Assembly (NCBI GenBank): GCA_020853575.1 | Contig: JADYYP010000020.1 | Coordinates: forward strand, 186,001-250,000 | Origin: Planctomycetota bacterium | GTDB lineage: Bacteria; Planctomycetota; UBA1135; GCA-002686595 | Reading direction: 5' to 3' | Length of the DNA: 64,000 nucleotides | Notes under the pieces: generated by a model | Database searches by the model: none | Told to the model about the DNA's origin: nothing | What the model saw: only the letters and a program-made list of their open reading frames with translations | Part shown: positions 45,503-54,195 of the stretch, piece after piece | Position numbering within the stretch: position 1 is the first letter of the stretch | Layout of the letters: every line of letters begins with the position of its first letter | Translations under genes and position numbers: made by a program

Positions 45503-47241
45503 TGTGGCCGCTCCTCGCTCTGTGCCTCCCTGGTCCAACTGAAGCGAGCATGGGCGCGTCGACCCGCGTCTCGGTACTCGAGCGAATCGCAGAACGACTC
45601 GACCAAGGCGATGCCGCGCCCGCTGTGAGCGCCGGCTTGGGGAGCCGCACCGCGCTCGAATCCCGGACCGCTGTCGACGACGTCGATCGTCAACCGACCG
45701 CCCTGGGGCGTGGGCTCGTGCGCGAGCTCGAGGGCGACCTTGCCCGAATGCAAGGTCTCCAGCAGACGGTCGCGGCTGGCGTAGAACTCCAGGAAACCGT
45801 CCGGCGTCTCCTTGAGGCGCGAGTCGCGGCCGAGCACACCGTGGTCGAGCGCGTTGTTGAACAGCTCCGACAACACCAGGTGCAGTGCCTCCTTGTGCCC
45901 TTCGAGTCCCTGAATCTCCTGCACCGCGCGCAGGCACAGCGGGATCGGGTCGACCTGGTGCAGCGCCTGACCCTCGAGCTCGAGAGCGAGCTTCCAGGTC
46001 AGCGCTTCGCGCGTCGACTTGGCGCTGTTCTGATCGGAGCGCGGAACGACAGCCGGTCCGCACAACACCTCGACCAGGGTGACGTCGTCGAGCTTCTCCG
46101 CGCCATTGCGGAAAGCCTCGATGCGCCGCACGAGCTCCTCGAAGCGCCCTTCACCGCCGATGTCGTCGCACAGCGCCGCGCGCAATCGCTCCTCGCCGAA
46201 CTGCTCGCCCGCGCGGTTGGCGGTCTCGATCACGCCGTCGCTGGCCGCGAACACGCGATCTCCGGGCTTGATCGGGATGGTCTGGCACGAGGCGTCGAAC
46301 TGGCTCTCGGGCAAGATGCCGAGCGGGACGTGGTGCGGCGGAATCTCGGCCACCAGCCCGGCTCCCTCGCGTTGCACGAAGAGCGTCGGCAAGCCGCCGT
46401 TCCAAGCCAGCACGAAGGACTCTGCGTGGTGGATCTCCAGCACGCAGGCCGACAGGAACAGATTGCGAGGCAAGCACAGAAAGAGGCGGCGGTTGATCTC
46501 GGCCACGATGTCGGGCGCCGCGAATCCCACGCGCGCCATGGAGTGGAAGATGTCCGCCACGGGAATCGCGCCGAGCGCGGCTTGGAGTCCGTGGCCGGTG
46601 AAGTCCCCGACCAGGATCAGTTGTGCTCCGTTGGGACGCCACGCCGTCAGCGCGATGTCGCCGTGGAATACGTCCGCGGCCTGGATCATGCGGCGCACGT
46701 TGGCCGCCGGCTGACCGCGATCGACGACACGCGCGAACAGCGACTTCGCGAGCTCTTGCTCACGCAACGTTGCCACGCGATAGGCGGCGAGCTCCTCCTG
46801 GTGCCCGCGCAAGCGCTCGTACAGCGCTCGGATGCGGTTGAGTGATTCGAGTTTCGGCCCGAGGAGCTGCGGCTTGAGCGGCTTGACCCAGCAGTCGTCC
46901 GCTCCGGCCTCCAGACAGCGCGTCACTGTCGCGACGCCATCGTCTCCGGTCAGGAGGATCACCGCGACATAGCGGTCGCCGCACTCACTTCGGATTCGGC
47001 GGCAGACCCCGACACCGTCGATACCCGGCGTGTGCAGGTCGAGCAGCACACAGTCGGGCTGCTCGCGGCGAAAGGACTCGAGCGCCTCGAGCCCGTTGGT
47101 CGCGAACACGACCGCGTGACCGAGGTGTTGGACGTAGGCGCCGTGCAGCGCGCGCAGCGAGGCCTGATCGTCGACGATCAGCACCTTCTGGCGGAGCTTC
47201 GGCGCGGCCGCGCTCGGGGTCGTCTCGACCGGTACGCTCAT
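45499..47241 (-). CDS. receiver-SpoIIE phosphatase-HATPase (partner-switching) protein
   Basis: A 580-residue protein with three domains: a receiver (15-130, phospho-Asp68 in VLLDLHTPGIDG, Lys in WVKPLK), a PP2C/SpoIIE phosphatase (about 170-390; VGDFTGHG, AASDGVIE, KLDDVTL metal ligands) and a C-terminal GHKL ATPase of SpoIIAB/RsbW type (about 430-575; ELFNNALDHG N-box, VVDSGPGFE). A CheA-controlled receiver could therefore set the balance between kinase and phosphatase acting on a STAS protein, and the adjacent STAS gene is the obvious substrate. It lies 21 bases downstream of that gene. Confidence 0.92.
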   Translation of the reverse strand: MSVPVETTPSAAAPKLRQKVLIVDDQASLRALHGAYVQHLGHAVVFATNGLEALESFRREQPDCVLLDLHTPGIDGVGVCRRIRSECGDRYVAVILLTGDDGVATVTRCLEAGADDCWVKPLKPQLLGPKLESLNRIRALYERLRGHQEELAAYRVATLREQELAKSLFARVVDRGQPAANVRRMIQAADVFHGDIALTAWRPNGAQLILVGDFTGHGLQAALGAIPVADIFHSMARVGFAAPDIVAEINRRLFLCLPRNLFLSACVLEIHHAESFVLAWNGGLPTLFVQREGAGLVAEIPPHHVPLGILPESQFDASCQTIPIKPGDRVFAASDGVIETANRAGEQFGEERLRAALCDDIGGEGRFEELVRRIEAFRNGAEKLDDVTLVEVLCGPAVVPRSDQNSAKSTREALTWKLALELEGQALHQVDPIPLCLRAVQEIQGLEGHKEALHLVLSELFNNALDHGVLGRDSRLKETPDGFLEFYASRDRLLETLHSGKVALELAHEPTPQGGRLTIDVVDSGPGFERGAAPQAGAHSGRGIALVESFCDSLEYRDAGRRAHARFSWTREAQSEERPQ

Positions 47242-47262
47242 GCGGAACCCTGGCGGCGCGGG

Positions 47263-47568
47263 TCAGGCGACCTTGAACAGCTTGCCGAACGAGGCCACGG
47301 CCAGGATCTTCGCGACCTCGGGCCGCACCTTGGCCAACGTGATCGTCGAGCCATCCCCGCCGGCGAATTGCCGCAGCAGCAAGAGCATGCCGAGCGCGGA
47401 GCTGTCCATGTACTCGGTCTCGCCCAGATCGATGATGTACTGCGCGGGACGCTGCGGAAGCGACTCGTAGGCACGCCGGAACTCCGTGTGCAACTTGAAG
47501 TCGAAGCGTCCGCTGACCTTGATCGTCAGGCTGCGACCGTCCTGGGACGGTGTGGTGGCGATGCTCAT
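47263..47568 (-). CDS. STAS-domain anti-sigma-factor antagonist (SpoIIAA/RsbV-like)
   Basis: A 101-residue single STAS domain. The phospho-acceptor region is intact: TEYMDSSALGMLL, with Ser in the SpoIIAA position. In the family, the dephosphorylated form binds an anti-sigma kinase and releases its target. It sits between cheR-cheD and the SpoIIE/HATPase gene, which carries both the kinase and the phosphatase domain expected to act on it. Confidence 0.92.
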   Translation of the reverse strand: MSIATTPSQDGRSLTIKVSGRFDFKLHTEFRRAYESLPQRPAQYIIDLGETEYMDSSALGMLLLLRQFAGGDGSTITLAKVRPEVAKILAVASFGKLFKVA

Positions 47569-47585
47569 GGTGAACTCCGAAAGCC

Positions 47586-49136
47586 CTAGAACAGCGTGAT
47601 GTTGTCGTCCGGTTCAGCGCCGACCTTGCGCACGATCTCGAGGCTGTATTGCTCTTCTTCACGGCTGAGATTGTGAGCGCCACTGGGTTGCACCGGTCGC
47701 ACGAAGGCCTTGCCCGTGTGCGTGTGGAAGACCACTTCCAAGGGCAGCGTCCCGCCCAGCCGTTGGCCGACGATCGGAATGCTCTCGCGCTCGAGGAAGC
47801 CCTTGATGAACTCGGCGTTCTTCTCGGGCACCGAGGCCGTGCGCGAGAGTGCTCCGAGCACGTGCGCCGCGCCGAACACCTTGGCGCGCAGGCGGCGACG
47901 TTCGGCGCCCAGACGCATCAGTGCGTTGATCAAGAGCTCCATGGCGTGCACGCCATAGCGGCTCGCTCCCGTGCCGTCTTGCGGTCCCTCGGGCAACAGG
48001 ATGTGGTTCATGCCGCCAATGCGCGCCAGCGGATCCCACAGGCAGGCAGCGACGCAGGAGCCCAGCAAGGTGCGCACCGATGCCGGCTTGTCGCTCGAGT
48101 ACACGTCGCCGATCGAGATCGAGTGCGGCTTGAGGTCCTCGTCGGCGCTGGAGTCGGCCTTCTGGACCGGGGGCAGCGCCGCGGGAGTCGGACGGCGCGC
48201 GGGCAGCGCCGCGATCGGGGCCGTGATCGGGGCCGCTGTGGCCTGCGGCAGTGCGACCTCCGCGCCCCCCGCGCTCTTGCGCTTGTACACCGTGTTCTTG
48301 AGCGGTGCGTAGAGCTGCGGCAGGAAGTGCAGGCTCTCGGAGTGCCCGATGATCAGATAGCCGTCGTCGGCGATCAACGGGTGGAAGCGCCGGAAGAGCA
48401 TGTCCTGCGTGGCGCGATCGAAGTAGATCACGACGTTGCGGCAGAAGACCACGTCGAAGCGCGCGCGGATGCCCCAGTCGCGGTCGATGAAATTGAGCTG
48501 CTTGAACTTGACCAGCGATTGCAGCTCCGGGCGCGCGCGGTAGTGCCCGGACCACATGCCGGTGCCGCGCAAGAAGTACTTCGCGCGCAAATCGGCGGGC
48601 ACGCCATCGAGTCGCTCTTCCGAGTAGACGCCCTTCTCGGCCTTCTCGAGCACTTGGGTGTCGATGTCGGTCGCCAGCACACGGATGTCCCAGCCCGAGT
48701 TGAGGCCGAAGTGCTCGAGCAGGCTGATCGCGATGGTGTACGGCTCCTCACCCGACGAGCAGGCCGCGCTCCACACGCGCACCTTGCGTGGACCGCCGTG
48801 ACTGGCGCGCGCCTGAATGGCCGGCAGGATCGTCGAGCGCAGGAAGTCGAAGTGGTGCGACTCCCGGAAGAAGTCGGTCTTGTTGGTGGTGATCGCGTTG
48901 GTCAGCTCGCGCAACTCGGTACCGGTCGTGTCGTTGCGCGCGAAGGTGCAGTAGTCGTGGAACGAGCGCGAGCCCAGCGCGCGCAGGCGTCGCGCGAGGC
49001 GCGACTCGACGAGCACCTTCTTGCTGTCGTTCAGCGAGATGCCCGTGGTCTCGTAGATCAACCGACTGAGCTCGTCGAATTCTTGATTCGACAGGGACGG
49101 GCCATCGAGGTGCAGATGGAGATCTTCGGGGCTCAT
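47586..49136 (-). CDS. cheR-cheD: CheR methyltransferase-CheD deamidase fusion
   Basis: A 516-residue fusion. Residues 15-285 are CheR: N-terminal helical domain, SAM-binding WSAACSSGEEPYT (122-134), FCRNVVIYFD and IIGHSESL. After an Ala/Pro linker (290-335) comes CheD (338-490) with its catalytic Thr356, Cys361 (TLLGSCVAA) and His378 (GGMNHILLP). CheR methylates and CheD deamidates receptor glutamine/glutamate sites, so two opposing or sequential receptor modifications are tied together. The protein ends DDNITLF, similar to the end of the soluble MCP in the same operon. ATG at 49136. Confidence 0.93.
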   Translation of the reverse strand: MSPEDLHLHLDGPSLSNQEFDELSRLIYETTGISLNDSKKVLVESRLARRLRALGSRSFHDYCTFARNDTTGTELRELTNAITTNKTDFFRESHHFDFLRSTILPAIQARASHGGPRKVRVWSAACSSGEEPYTIAISLLEHFGLNSGWDIRVLATDIDTQVLEKAEKGVYSEERLDGVPADLRAKYFLRGTGMWSGHYRARPELQSLVKFKQLNFIDRDWGIRARFDVVFCRNVVIYFDRATQDMLFRRFHPLIADDGYLIIGHSESLHFLPQLYAPLKNTVYKRKSAGGAEVALPQATAAPITAPIAALPARRPTPAALPPVQKADSSADEDLKPHSISIGDVYSSDKPASVRTLLGSCVAACLWDPLARIGGMNHILLPEGPQDGTGASRYGVHAMELLINALMRLGAERRRLRAKVFGAAHVLGALSRTASVPEKNAEFIKGFLERESIPIVGQRLGGTLPLEVVFHTHTGKAFVRPVQPSGAHNLSREEEQYSLEIVRKVGAEPDDNITLF

Positions 49137-49313
49137 GCGGATCGCGTCGGGGCCAGTCCGGAGGGGACCGAGGGGTCGGTCCAGGCGCTCCCCTTTCGGC
49201 CTCGGAACAGCGCCCTCTGAACGCAAAGCACGAGCGCTCGGGCGCCCGCCAGCGAGCTTCGTCGGGAAGCGCACGAAGGACTTTCCGTGCCGCCGCCCCC
49301 CCCCGAAAGTGCG

Positions 49314-49344
49314 GCGACCGCGCCCCTCGCAGGGTCGCGGTCGC
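49314..49344 (-). terminator. strong hairpin between MCP and cheR-cheD
   Basis: Twelve of thirteen positions pair (GCGACCGCG ... CGCGGTCGC with an inner CCC/GGG), with a 5-base loop. It lies 62 bases after the MCP stop in a 269-base gap, next to a run of nine C at 49296-49304. It could attenuate or end transcription inside the operon, so cheR-cheD and the genes after it may have their own promoter. Confidence 0.5.
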
Positions 49345-49405
49345 GCTCGGCTGTCGGCGTCGATCGCGCGCCCTGGGTTCACCCCAGAGCAGCGCGCGAC
49401 GGCTC

Positions 49406-51142
49406 TCAGAATTCCTCGAACGAGCTTTCCACGGCGGTGGTCGCCTCGGCCAGCTTGCGCTCGAGATCCGCGCCAGCGTGGGCGCTCGACGCCGACTTCT
49501 GGGCGCTCGTGCGCGGAGCGGCGGGCCGCGCCGCGGACTTGGGCGCGGAGTGCGTCGCCCGCGCCGCAGGCGCGCTCGCGCTGGGCGAGCCGGACTCCGC
49601 GGCGCCGCCCAAGGCGAAGGCCCCGACCAGCGTGCGCACCTCGTCGGCGCGCGTCGAGAGTTGCTGGGCCGTGCTCGAGAGCTCCTCGGTCTGCGCCGCG
49701 TTCTGCTGCGTGACTTGGTCGAGCTGGCTGACCGCGGTGTTGAGCTGCTCGATGCCCGTCGACTGCTCGCGCGACGCGGCCGCGATCTCGGCGATGATGT
49801 CCGCGACCTTCTGCACGCTCTCGACGATCTCCGACAGTCGCTTGCCCGACTCGTCGACCAACTGCGAGCCGCGTTCGACGCGCTGCAGCGAGTCGCCGAT
49901 CAAGCCCTTGATCTCCTTGGCTGCTTCGGCGGAGCGTTGCGCCAGATTGCGCACCTCGCTCGCCACCACCGCGAAGCCTCGACCCTGCTCGCCCGCGCGT
50001 GCGGCCTCGACCGCGGCGTTGAGCGCGAGCAAGTTGGTCTGGAAGGCGATCTCGTCGATCGTCGTGATGATGTCCGCGATCTTCTTCGAGCCTTCGTTGA
50101 TGTCCTTCATCGCCGAAACGGCGCGCGTGGTCACTTCGCCGCCCGCACGCGCGGTGTCGCTCGCGCCCTTGGCGAGCTGCGCCGCCTGCTGGGCGTTGTC
50201 GGCGTTCTGCTGGATGGTCGAGGTGATTTCCTCCAGGCTGGCGGCGGTCTCCTCCAGGCTCGAGGCCGACTCCTGCGCACCGCCCGAGATCTCGTTGGCC
50301 GCAGATTGCAGCTCGCGCGAGGCCGTGCCCACCTCGTCGGTGGAGCCGCGAATCGTGCGCATCGCCGAAGAGACTTCGTCGAGCGCGCGGTTGAGCGAGC
50401 GCGCCATGTCACCGAACTCGTCCTTGGCGTTGGCGTCCATTCGAGCCGCGAGATCGCGGCCCGCGACCTTGGCCATCACCTCGTTCACGGTGCGCGCCGA
50501 GCGCGTCACGCCGGTGACGATCGTCCATCCCAGGATGCAGCCCAGGAGCGTGACGGCCAGGCCAACGCCACCGAGCAATGTGCGCTCGAGTCCGATGGCC
50601 GTGCTGGCTTCCGCGATCTCCTCGTCGAGGTGCTCGGTCGCCAGCGCGACTGCGTGGTCGATCGCCTCGCGGTGACGCTCGTAGATCGGCATCAGCTCCT
50701 CGTTGAGCACCGCCGTGGCGCGCTCGAAGTCGTTCGCCAGGGCGGCCGGCGCCAACTGCTGCTCGACGACGCGGAAGTACTCCAGCGCCGGCTCGTAGGT
50801 TTCCTCGAGCACCGCCGTGCGGATCTCATCACCTTCGAGGTTCTCGTTCCAGAACTCGTGGCGCGTGTCGTAGTCCGCGCGCAGCTGCTTCATGCGCGAG
50901 AGGTGCTTCTCGGCGAGCTGCACGTCGACGCAATGCGCGATCTGCCAGGCGGTGAGATGGGCTTCGATGATGAACTCTGGCGGCGGCAGGATGTCGGCGA
51001 TCAGGTCCTTGTCCAGGACGATGCCGTTGTACTCGGACTCCTCGACGGTCGCCGGCAGGGCCTTGAAGGCCATGCCGAGGATCAGCGCCAGGCCAGCCAC
51101 GAAGGACACGATCAGGATGGTGAGTTTGGATTTGACGGTCAT
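49406..51142 (-). CDS. transmembrane methyl-accepting chemotaxis protein
   Basis: A 578-residue receptor: membrane helix at about 7-27, a helical periplasmic domain of about 160 residues (four-helix-bundle type), second membrane helix near 197-220, HAMP ([24 protein letters not shown]), then the signalling coiled coil with the hairpin tip [35 protein letters not shown] split across its usual conserved residues. The C-terminus after a flexible Ala/Ser linker is ESSFEEF, which looks like a CheR/CheB-tethering pentapeptide (consensus x-W-x-x-F) with Phe for Trp. ATG at 51142 starts the first helix. Confidence 0.95.
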   Translation of the reverse strand: MTVKSKLTILIVSFVAGLALILGMAFKALPATVEESEYNGIVLDKDLIADILPPPEFIIEAHLTAWQIAHCVDVQLAEKHLSRMKQLRADYDTRHEFWNENLEGDEIRTAVLEETYEPALEYFRVVEQQLAPAALANDFERATAVLNEELMPIYERHREAIDHAVALATEHLDEEIAEASTAIGLERTLLGGVGLAVTLLGCILGWTIVTGVTRSARTVNEVMAKVAGRDLAARMDANAKDEFGDMARSLNRALDEVSSAMRTIRGSTDEVGTASRELQSAANEISGGAQESASSLEETAASLEEITSTIQQNADNAQQAAQLAKGASDTARAGGEVTTRAVSAMKDINEGSKKIADIITTIDEIAFQTNLLALNAAVEAARAGEQGRGFAVVASEVRNLAQRSAEAAKEIKGLIGDSLQRVERGSQLVDESGKRLSEIVESVQKVADIIAEIAAASREQSTGIEQLNTAVSQLDQVTQQNAAQTEELSSTAQQLSTRADEVRTLVGAFALGGAAESGSPSASAPAARATHSAPKSAARPAAPRTSAQKSASSAHAGADLERKLAEATTAVESSFEEF

Positions 51143-51183
51143 GGGACGTGTGCGTTGGTGGGAGAACTGTGGTGAGCGCGAAA

Positions 51184-51663
51184 TCAACGGGACAGGGACT
51201 CGAGCCCGACGATGCGCTCGAGATCGAGCAGCGCCACCAGCCGCTCTCCTTGCTTGGCCATTCCAGTCAGGTGCGAGGTGTCGAGGTCGCCGCCCAGGGT
51301 CGGCGGCGGCTCGATCGCGTCGTGATCGAACTTCAAGACGTCCGAAACTCCGTCGACGACCAGCCCCACGACCTTGGCGCCGACGTTGACCACGATGATC
51401 ACGGTGAACTTGGTGAACTCCGTGGCCTCGAAGCCGAACTTGGCGCGCAGATCGAGCACCGGCATCACGGTGCCGCGCAGGTTCATGACGCCTTTGATGT
51501 AGCTGGGGGCGTTGGGGATCGGAGTGACCGCCGAGTAGCCCTTGATCTCCTGCACGCGCAGGATCGGCACGGCGTACTCCTCGCTCGCCAAGCGGAACGT
51601 CAGGAACTGGTCGTTGTCGAGCGCCGCGCTGGCGCCACCGGTCTCACGCAGGGTCGTGCTCAT
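51184..51663 (-). CDS. cheW: chemotaxis coupling protein CheW
   Basis: A 159-residue Che[24 protein letters not shown], then [25 protein letters not shown] and [11 protein letters not shown], the standard two-barrel CheW pattern. It links the receptors to CheA in membrane arrays. Between cheA and the receptor gene in the same operon. Confidence 0.95.
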   Translation of the reverse strand: MSTTLRETGGASAALDNDQFLTFRLASEEYAVPILRVQEIKGYSAVTPIPNAPSYIKGVMNLRGTVMPVLDLRAKFGFEATEFTKFTVIIVVNVGAKVVGLVVDGVSDVLKFDHDAIEPPPTLGGDLDTSHLTGMAKQGERLVALLDLERIVGLESLSR

Positions 51664-51722
51664 GGTCTGGTCTTTGGGGTTCACTTGCGAGTTCGTCGCG
51701 CAGGCGCGCGCCGTGGTCGGGT

Positions 51723-53795
51723 TCAGGAGGCTGCGGCCAGCGCGACGTCGTTCGCGACGCCCGCCAGTCGAATCAATCCGGGCACGTCGAGGATCAGCGC
51801 GATGCGGCCATCGCCCATGATCGTCGCGCCCATCACGCCCTCGACCCGGCGGAAGTTGGCGTCGAGGTTCTTGATCACCACTTGCTGTTGCCCGCACAGC
51901 TCGTCGACGAGCAGCGCCACGCGCCGGCCGTCGCCCTCGACGACCACCACCAGCGCCTTCGACGGGTCCTGGACGCTGTCGTCGATGCCGAAGATGCGGT
52001 GCAGCCGCAGGAGCGGCAGCGACTCGGAGCGCACGATCATCAGCTCGCCGCGTCCGAGCACGGTCTTGAGCGATTCGCTGCGCGGCCGGAAGGACTCGAC
52101 GATCGAGACCAGCGGCAGGATGTACATCTGCCGCCCGACCGAGAGCGTCAGGCCATCGAGGATCGCCAGGGTCAGCGGCAGCTTGATGCGGAAGCGCGCG
52201 CCCAGGCCACGCTGCGAGTGGATCGCGACCGTGCCGCCCAAGGCCTCGACGTTCTTCTTCACCACGTCCATGCCGACACCGCGGCCCGAAACGTCGGTGA
52301 CCTTCTCGGCGGTCGAGAACGCCGGCTGGAAGATCAGCTGATGGATCTGCTCGTCGCTCCAGGTGTCGTCCTGGCGCATCAAGCCCTTCTCGACCGCCTT
52401 GCGGCGGATGCGCTCGGTGTCGAGACCGCCGCCGTCGTCGCTGATCTCGACGTACACCGCGCCGCCCTCGGTGAAGGCCGAGAGCTTGATCACGCCCTCT
52501 TCGGACTTGCCGGCCGCCAGGCGTTTCTCGCGCGTCTCGATGCCGTGATCGCAGGAGTTGCGGATCAGGTGTGTCAGCGGATCGCCGACCTTCTCCACGA
52601 CGCCCTTGTCGAGCTCGGTCTCCTCGCCCTCGAGCTCGAGTCGGATCGACTTGCCGAAGGTCCCCGACAGGTCGCGCACCATGCGCGGATAGCGGCTGAA
52701 GATCGAGCCGATCGGCACCATGCGCACGGCCATCACGCGCTCTTGCAAGTCGCGCGTGTTGCGCTGCATCGCCAGCACGGATTCGCGCAGTTGCTGCAGG
52801 CGATCGGGCGTGAAGTGATTGACCACGTCGGTGACCATCGACTGCGAGATCACCAGCTCTCCGATCAAGTTGATCAGCTGGTCGACCTTCTCGACGCCCA
52901 CGCGGATCGAGGCGTTCTCCGCCGCGGCCGCGGGGCGTTTGGCCGCCGCAGGGGTCGGGGCCGACGACGGGACCGGGGTGGCTCCGGCGCTGCCAGCCGG
53001 CAGCGCGTGCTGCGCAGGCGACACCGAGGCCGCGTGCGCCGGAGGTGCGAGCGTGTCGGGCGCATTGGCCGTCGTCAGCTCCAGACGCGCGCCGTCCTCG
53101 ACGAACAGGAACACGTCGCGGAGCGCGGCGTCGTTGGCCTCGGTGGCGAGCTCCAGCGTCCACGACAAGTGGCAGGACTCGGGCTCGAGGACCTCGAAGA
53201 TCGGGATCTGCTCGGCGTCCAGCTCGGCGCGCACGATCTTGCCCAGCGAGGCCAGATCGCGCAGCACGAGCAGCGGGTCCATGCCGGTGTGGAAGAGCTC
53301 CGTGGACGGCGTGAAGTGGATCGTCACCCGGCGCTCGGCCGCGCTCGACACGGCGCTGGGGGCTACAGCAATCGGGCCGGCACTCAGCGGAGCCGCGAGC
53401 GCCGCGCCGCCGTGCGCCAGCCGCTGGTCGAGTTCGGCCAGCAGCGTCGCCATCTCACCCGGCGCTCCCTCGTTGGCGCGCGCGGCGGCGAGCAAGAGCT
53501 TGATCATGTCGGTCGCGCGCAACAGCAGATCGACCAGCGCACGCTCGGCGCGGATCTCGCCGTTGCGCAGCTTGTCGAGCAGGTTCTCGGCCGAGTGCGT
53601 GAAGTGCGCGACGTCCTCGAATCCGAAGCTCCCGGCGCCGCCCTTGATCGAGTGCGCGGCGCGGAAGATCGAGTTGAGCAGTTCGTTGTCGTCGGGCCGG
53701 CTCTCGAGCGAGAGCAGGCCTTCTTCCATGGCGGCGACGTGCTCGACGGATTCGTCGAGGAAGGTCTGCCGGAAGGGTGTCAGGTCGATTTGCAC
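51723..53795 (-). CDS. cheA: chemotaxis histidine kinase CheA
   Basis: A 690-residue CheA from a GTG at 53795. P1: phospho-His48 in FRAAHSIKGGAG. A middle domain (about 165-260, RRVTIHFTPSTELFHTGMDP) replaces the classical P2. P3 dimerisation starts SIRVGVEKVDQLINLIGELVI; P4 has HLIRNSCDHGIE (N-box), DDGGGLD (G1) and GRGVGMDVV (G2); P5 is CheW-like to the end. Its targets are expected to be CheY, CheB and the receiver-SpoIIE protein of this operon. Confidence 0.95.
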   Translation of the reverse strand: MQIDLTPFRQTFLDESVEHVAAMEEGLLSLESRPDDNELLNSIFRAAHSIKGGAGSFGFEDVAHFTHSAENLLDKLRNGEIRAERALVDLLLRATDMIKLLLAAARANEGAPGEMATLLAELDQRLAHGGAALAAPLSAGPIAVAPSAVSSAAERRVTIHFTPSTELFHTGMDPLLVLRDLASLGKIVRAELDAEQIPIFEVLEPESCHLSWTLELATEANDAALRDVFLFVEDGARLELTTANAPDTLAPPAHAASVSPAQHALPAGSAGATPVPSSAPTPAAAKRPAAAAENASIRVGVEKVDQLINLIGELVISQSMVTDVVNHFTPDRLQQLRESVLAMQRNTRDLQERVMAVRMVPIGSIFSRYPRMVRDLSGTFGKSIRLELEGEETELDKGVVEKVGDPLTHLIRNSCDHGIETREKRLAAGKSEEGVIKLSAFTEGGAVYVEISDDGGGLDTERIRRKAVEKGLMRQDDTWSDEQIHQLIFQPAFSTAEKVTDVSGRGVGMDVVKKNVEALGGTVAIHSQRGLGARFRIKLPLTLAILDGLTLSVGRQMYILPLVSIVESFRPRSESLKTVLGRGELMIVRSESLPLLRLHRIFGIDDSVQDPSKALVVVVEGDGRRVALLVDELCGQQQVVIKNLDANFRRVEGVMGATIMGDGRIALILDVPGLIRLAGVANDVALAAAS

Positions 53796-53811
53796 GCGAG
53801 GGCCTCGTGGA

Positions 53812-54177
53812 TCAGGGGACGACCTTGGCGACGACTTTGAGCAGCGCATCGGGTTGGAAGGGCTTGACGATCCAGCCCGTCGCGCCGGCGGCTCGGCCCT
53901 CCTGCTTCTTCGTGTCCTGCGACTCGGTCGTCAGCAGCAGGATCGGCGTGAACTTGAAGTCCGGCTTGGCGCGCAGCTCCTTGACCAGCGAGATGCCGTC
54001 CATGATCGGCATGTTGAGGTCGGTGATGACCAGCTCGACCTTCTGGCCCTTGACGCGGTCGAGCGCTTCCTTGCCGTTGCCGCCCTCGATCACCTGAAAG
54101 CCGGCTTGCTTCAGTGTGAAAGCCACCATCTGTCGCATCGACACGGAGTCGTCGACGATCAACGCTGTCTTGGTCAT
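53812..54177 (-). CDS. cheY: single-domain response regulator CheY
   Basis: A 121-residue receiver: IVDDSVSMRQM acidic pair, phospho-Asp in LVITDLNMPIMDG, TTES and the Lys in IVKPFQP. The 16-base gap to cheA indicates one mRNA. No motor genes are in the window, so its output could be flagella, type IV pili or something else. Confidence 0.95.
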   Translation of the reverse strand: MTKTALIVDDSVSMRQMVAFTLKQAGFQVIEGGNGKEALDRVKGQKVELVITDLNMPIMDGISLVKELRAKPDFKFTPILLLTTESQDTKKQEGRAAGATGWIVKPFQPDALLKVVAKVVP

Positions 54178-54195
54178 GGATTGGGACTCTGCGGT

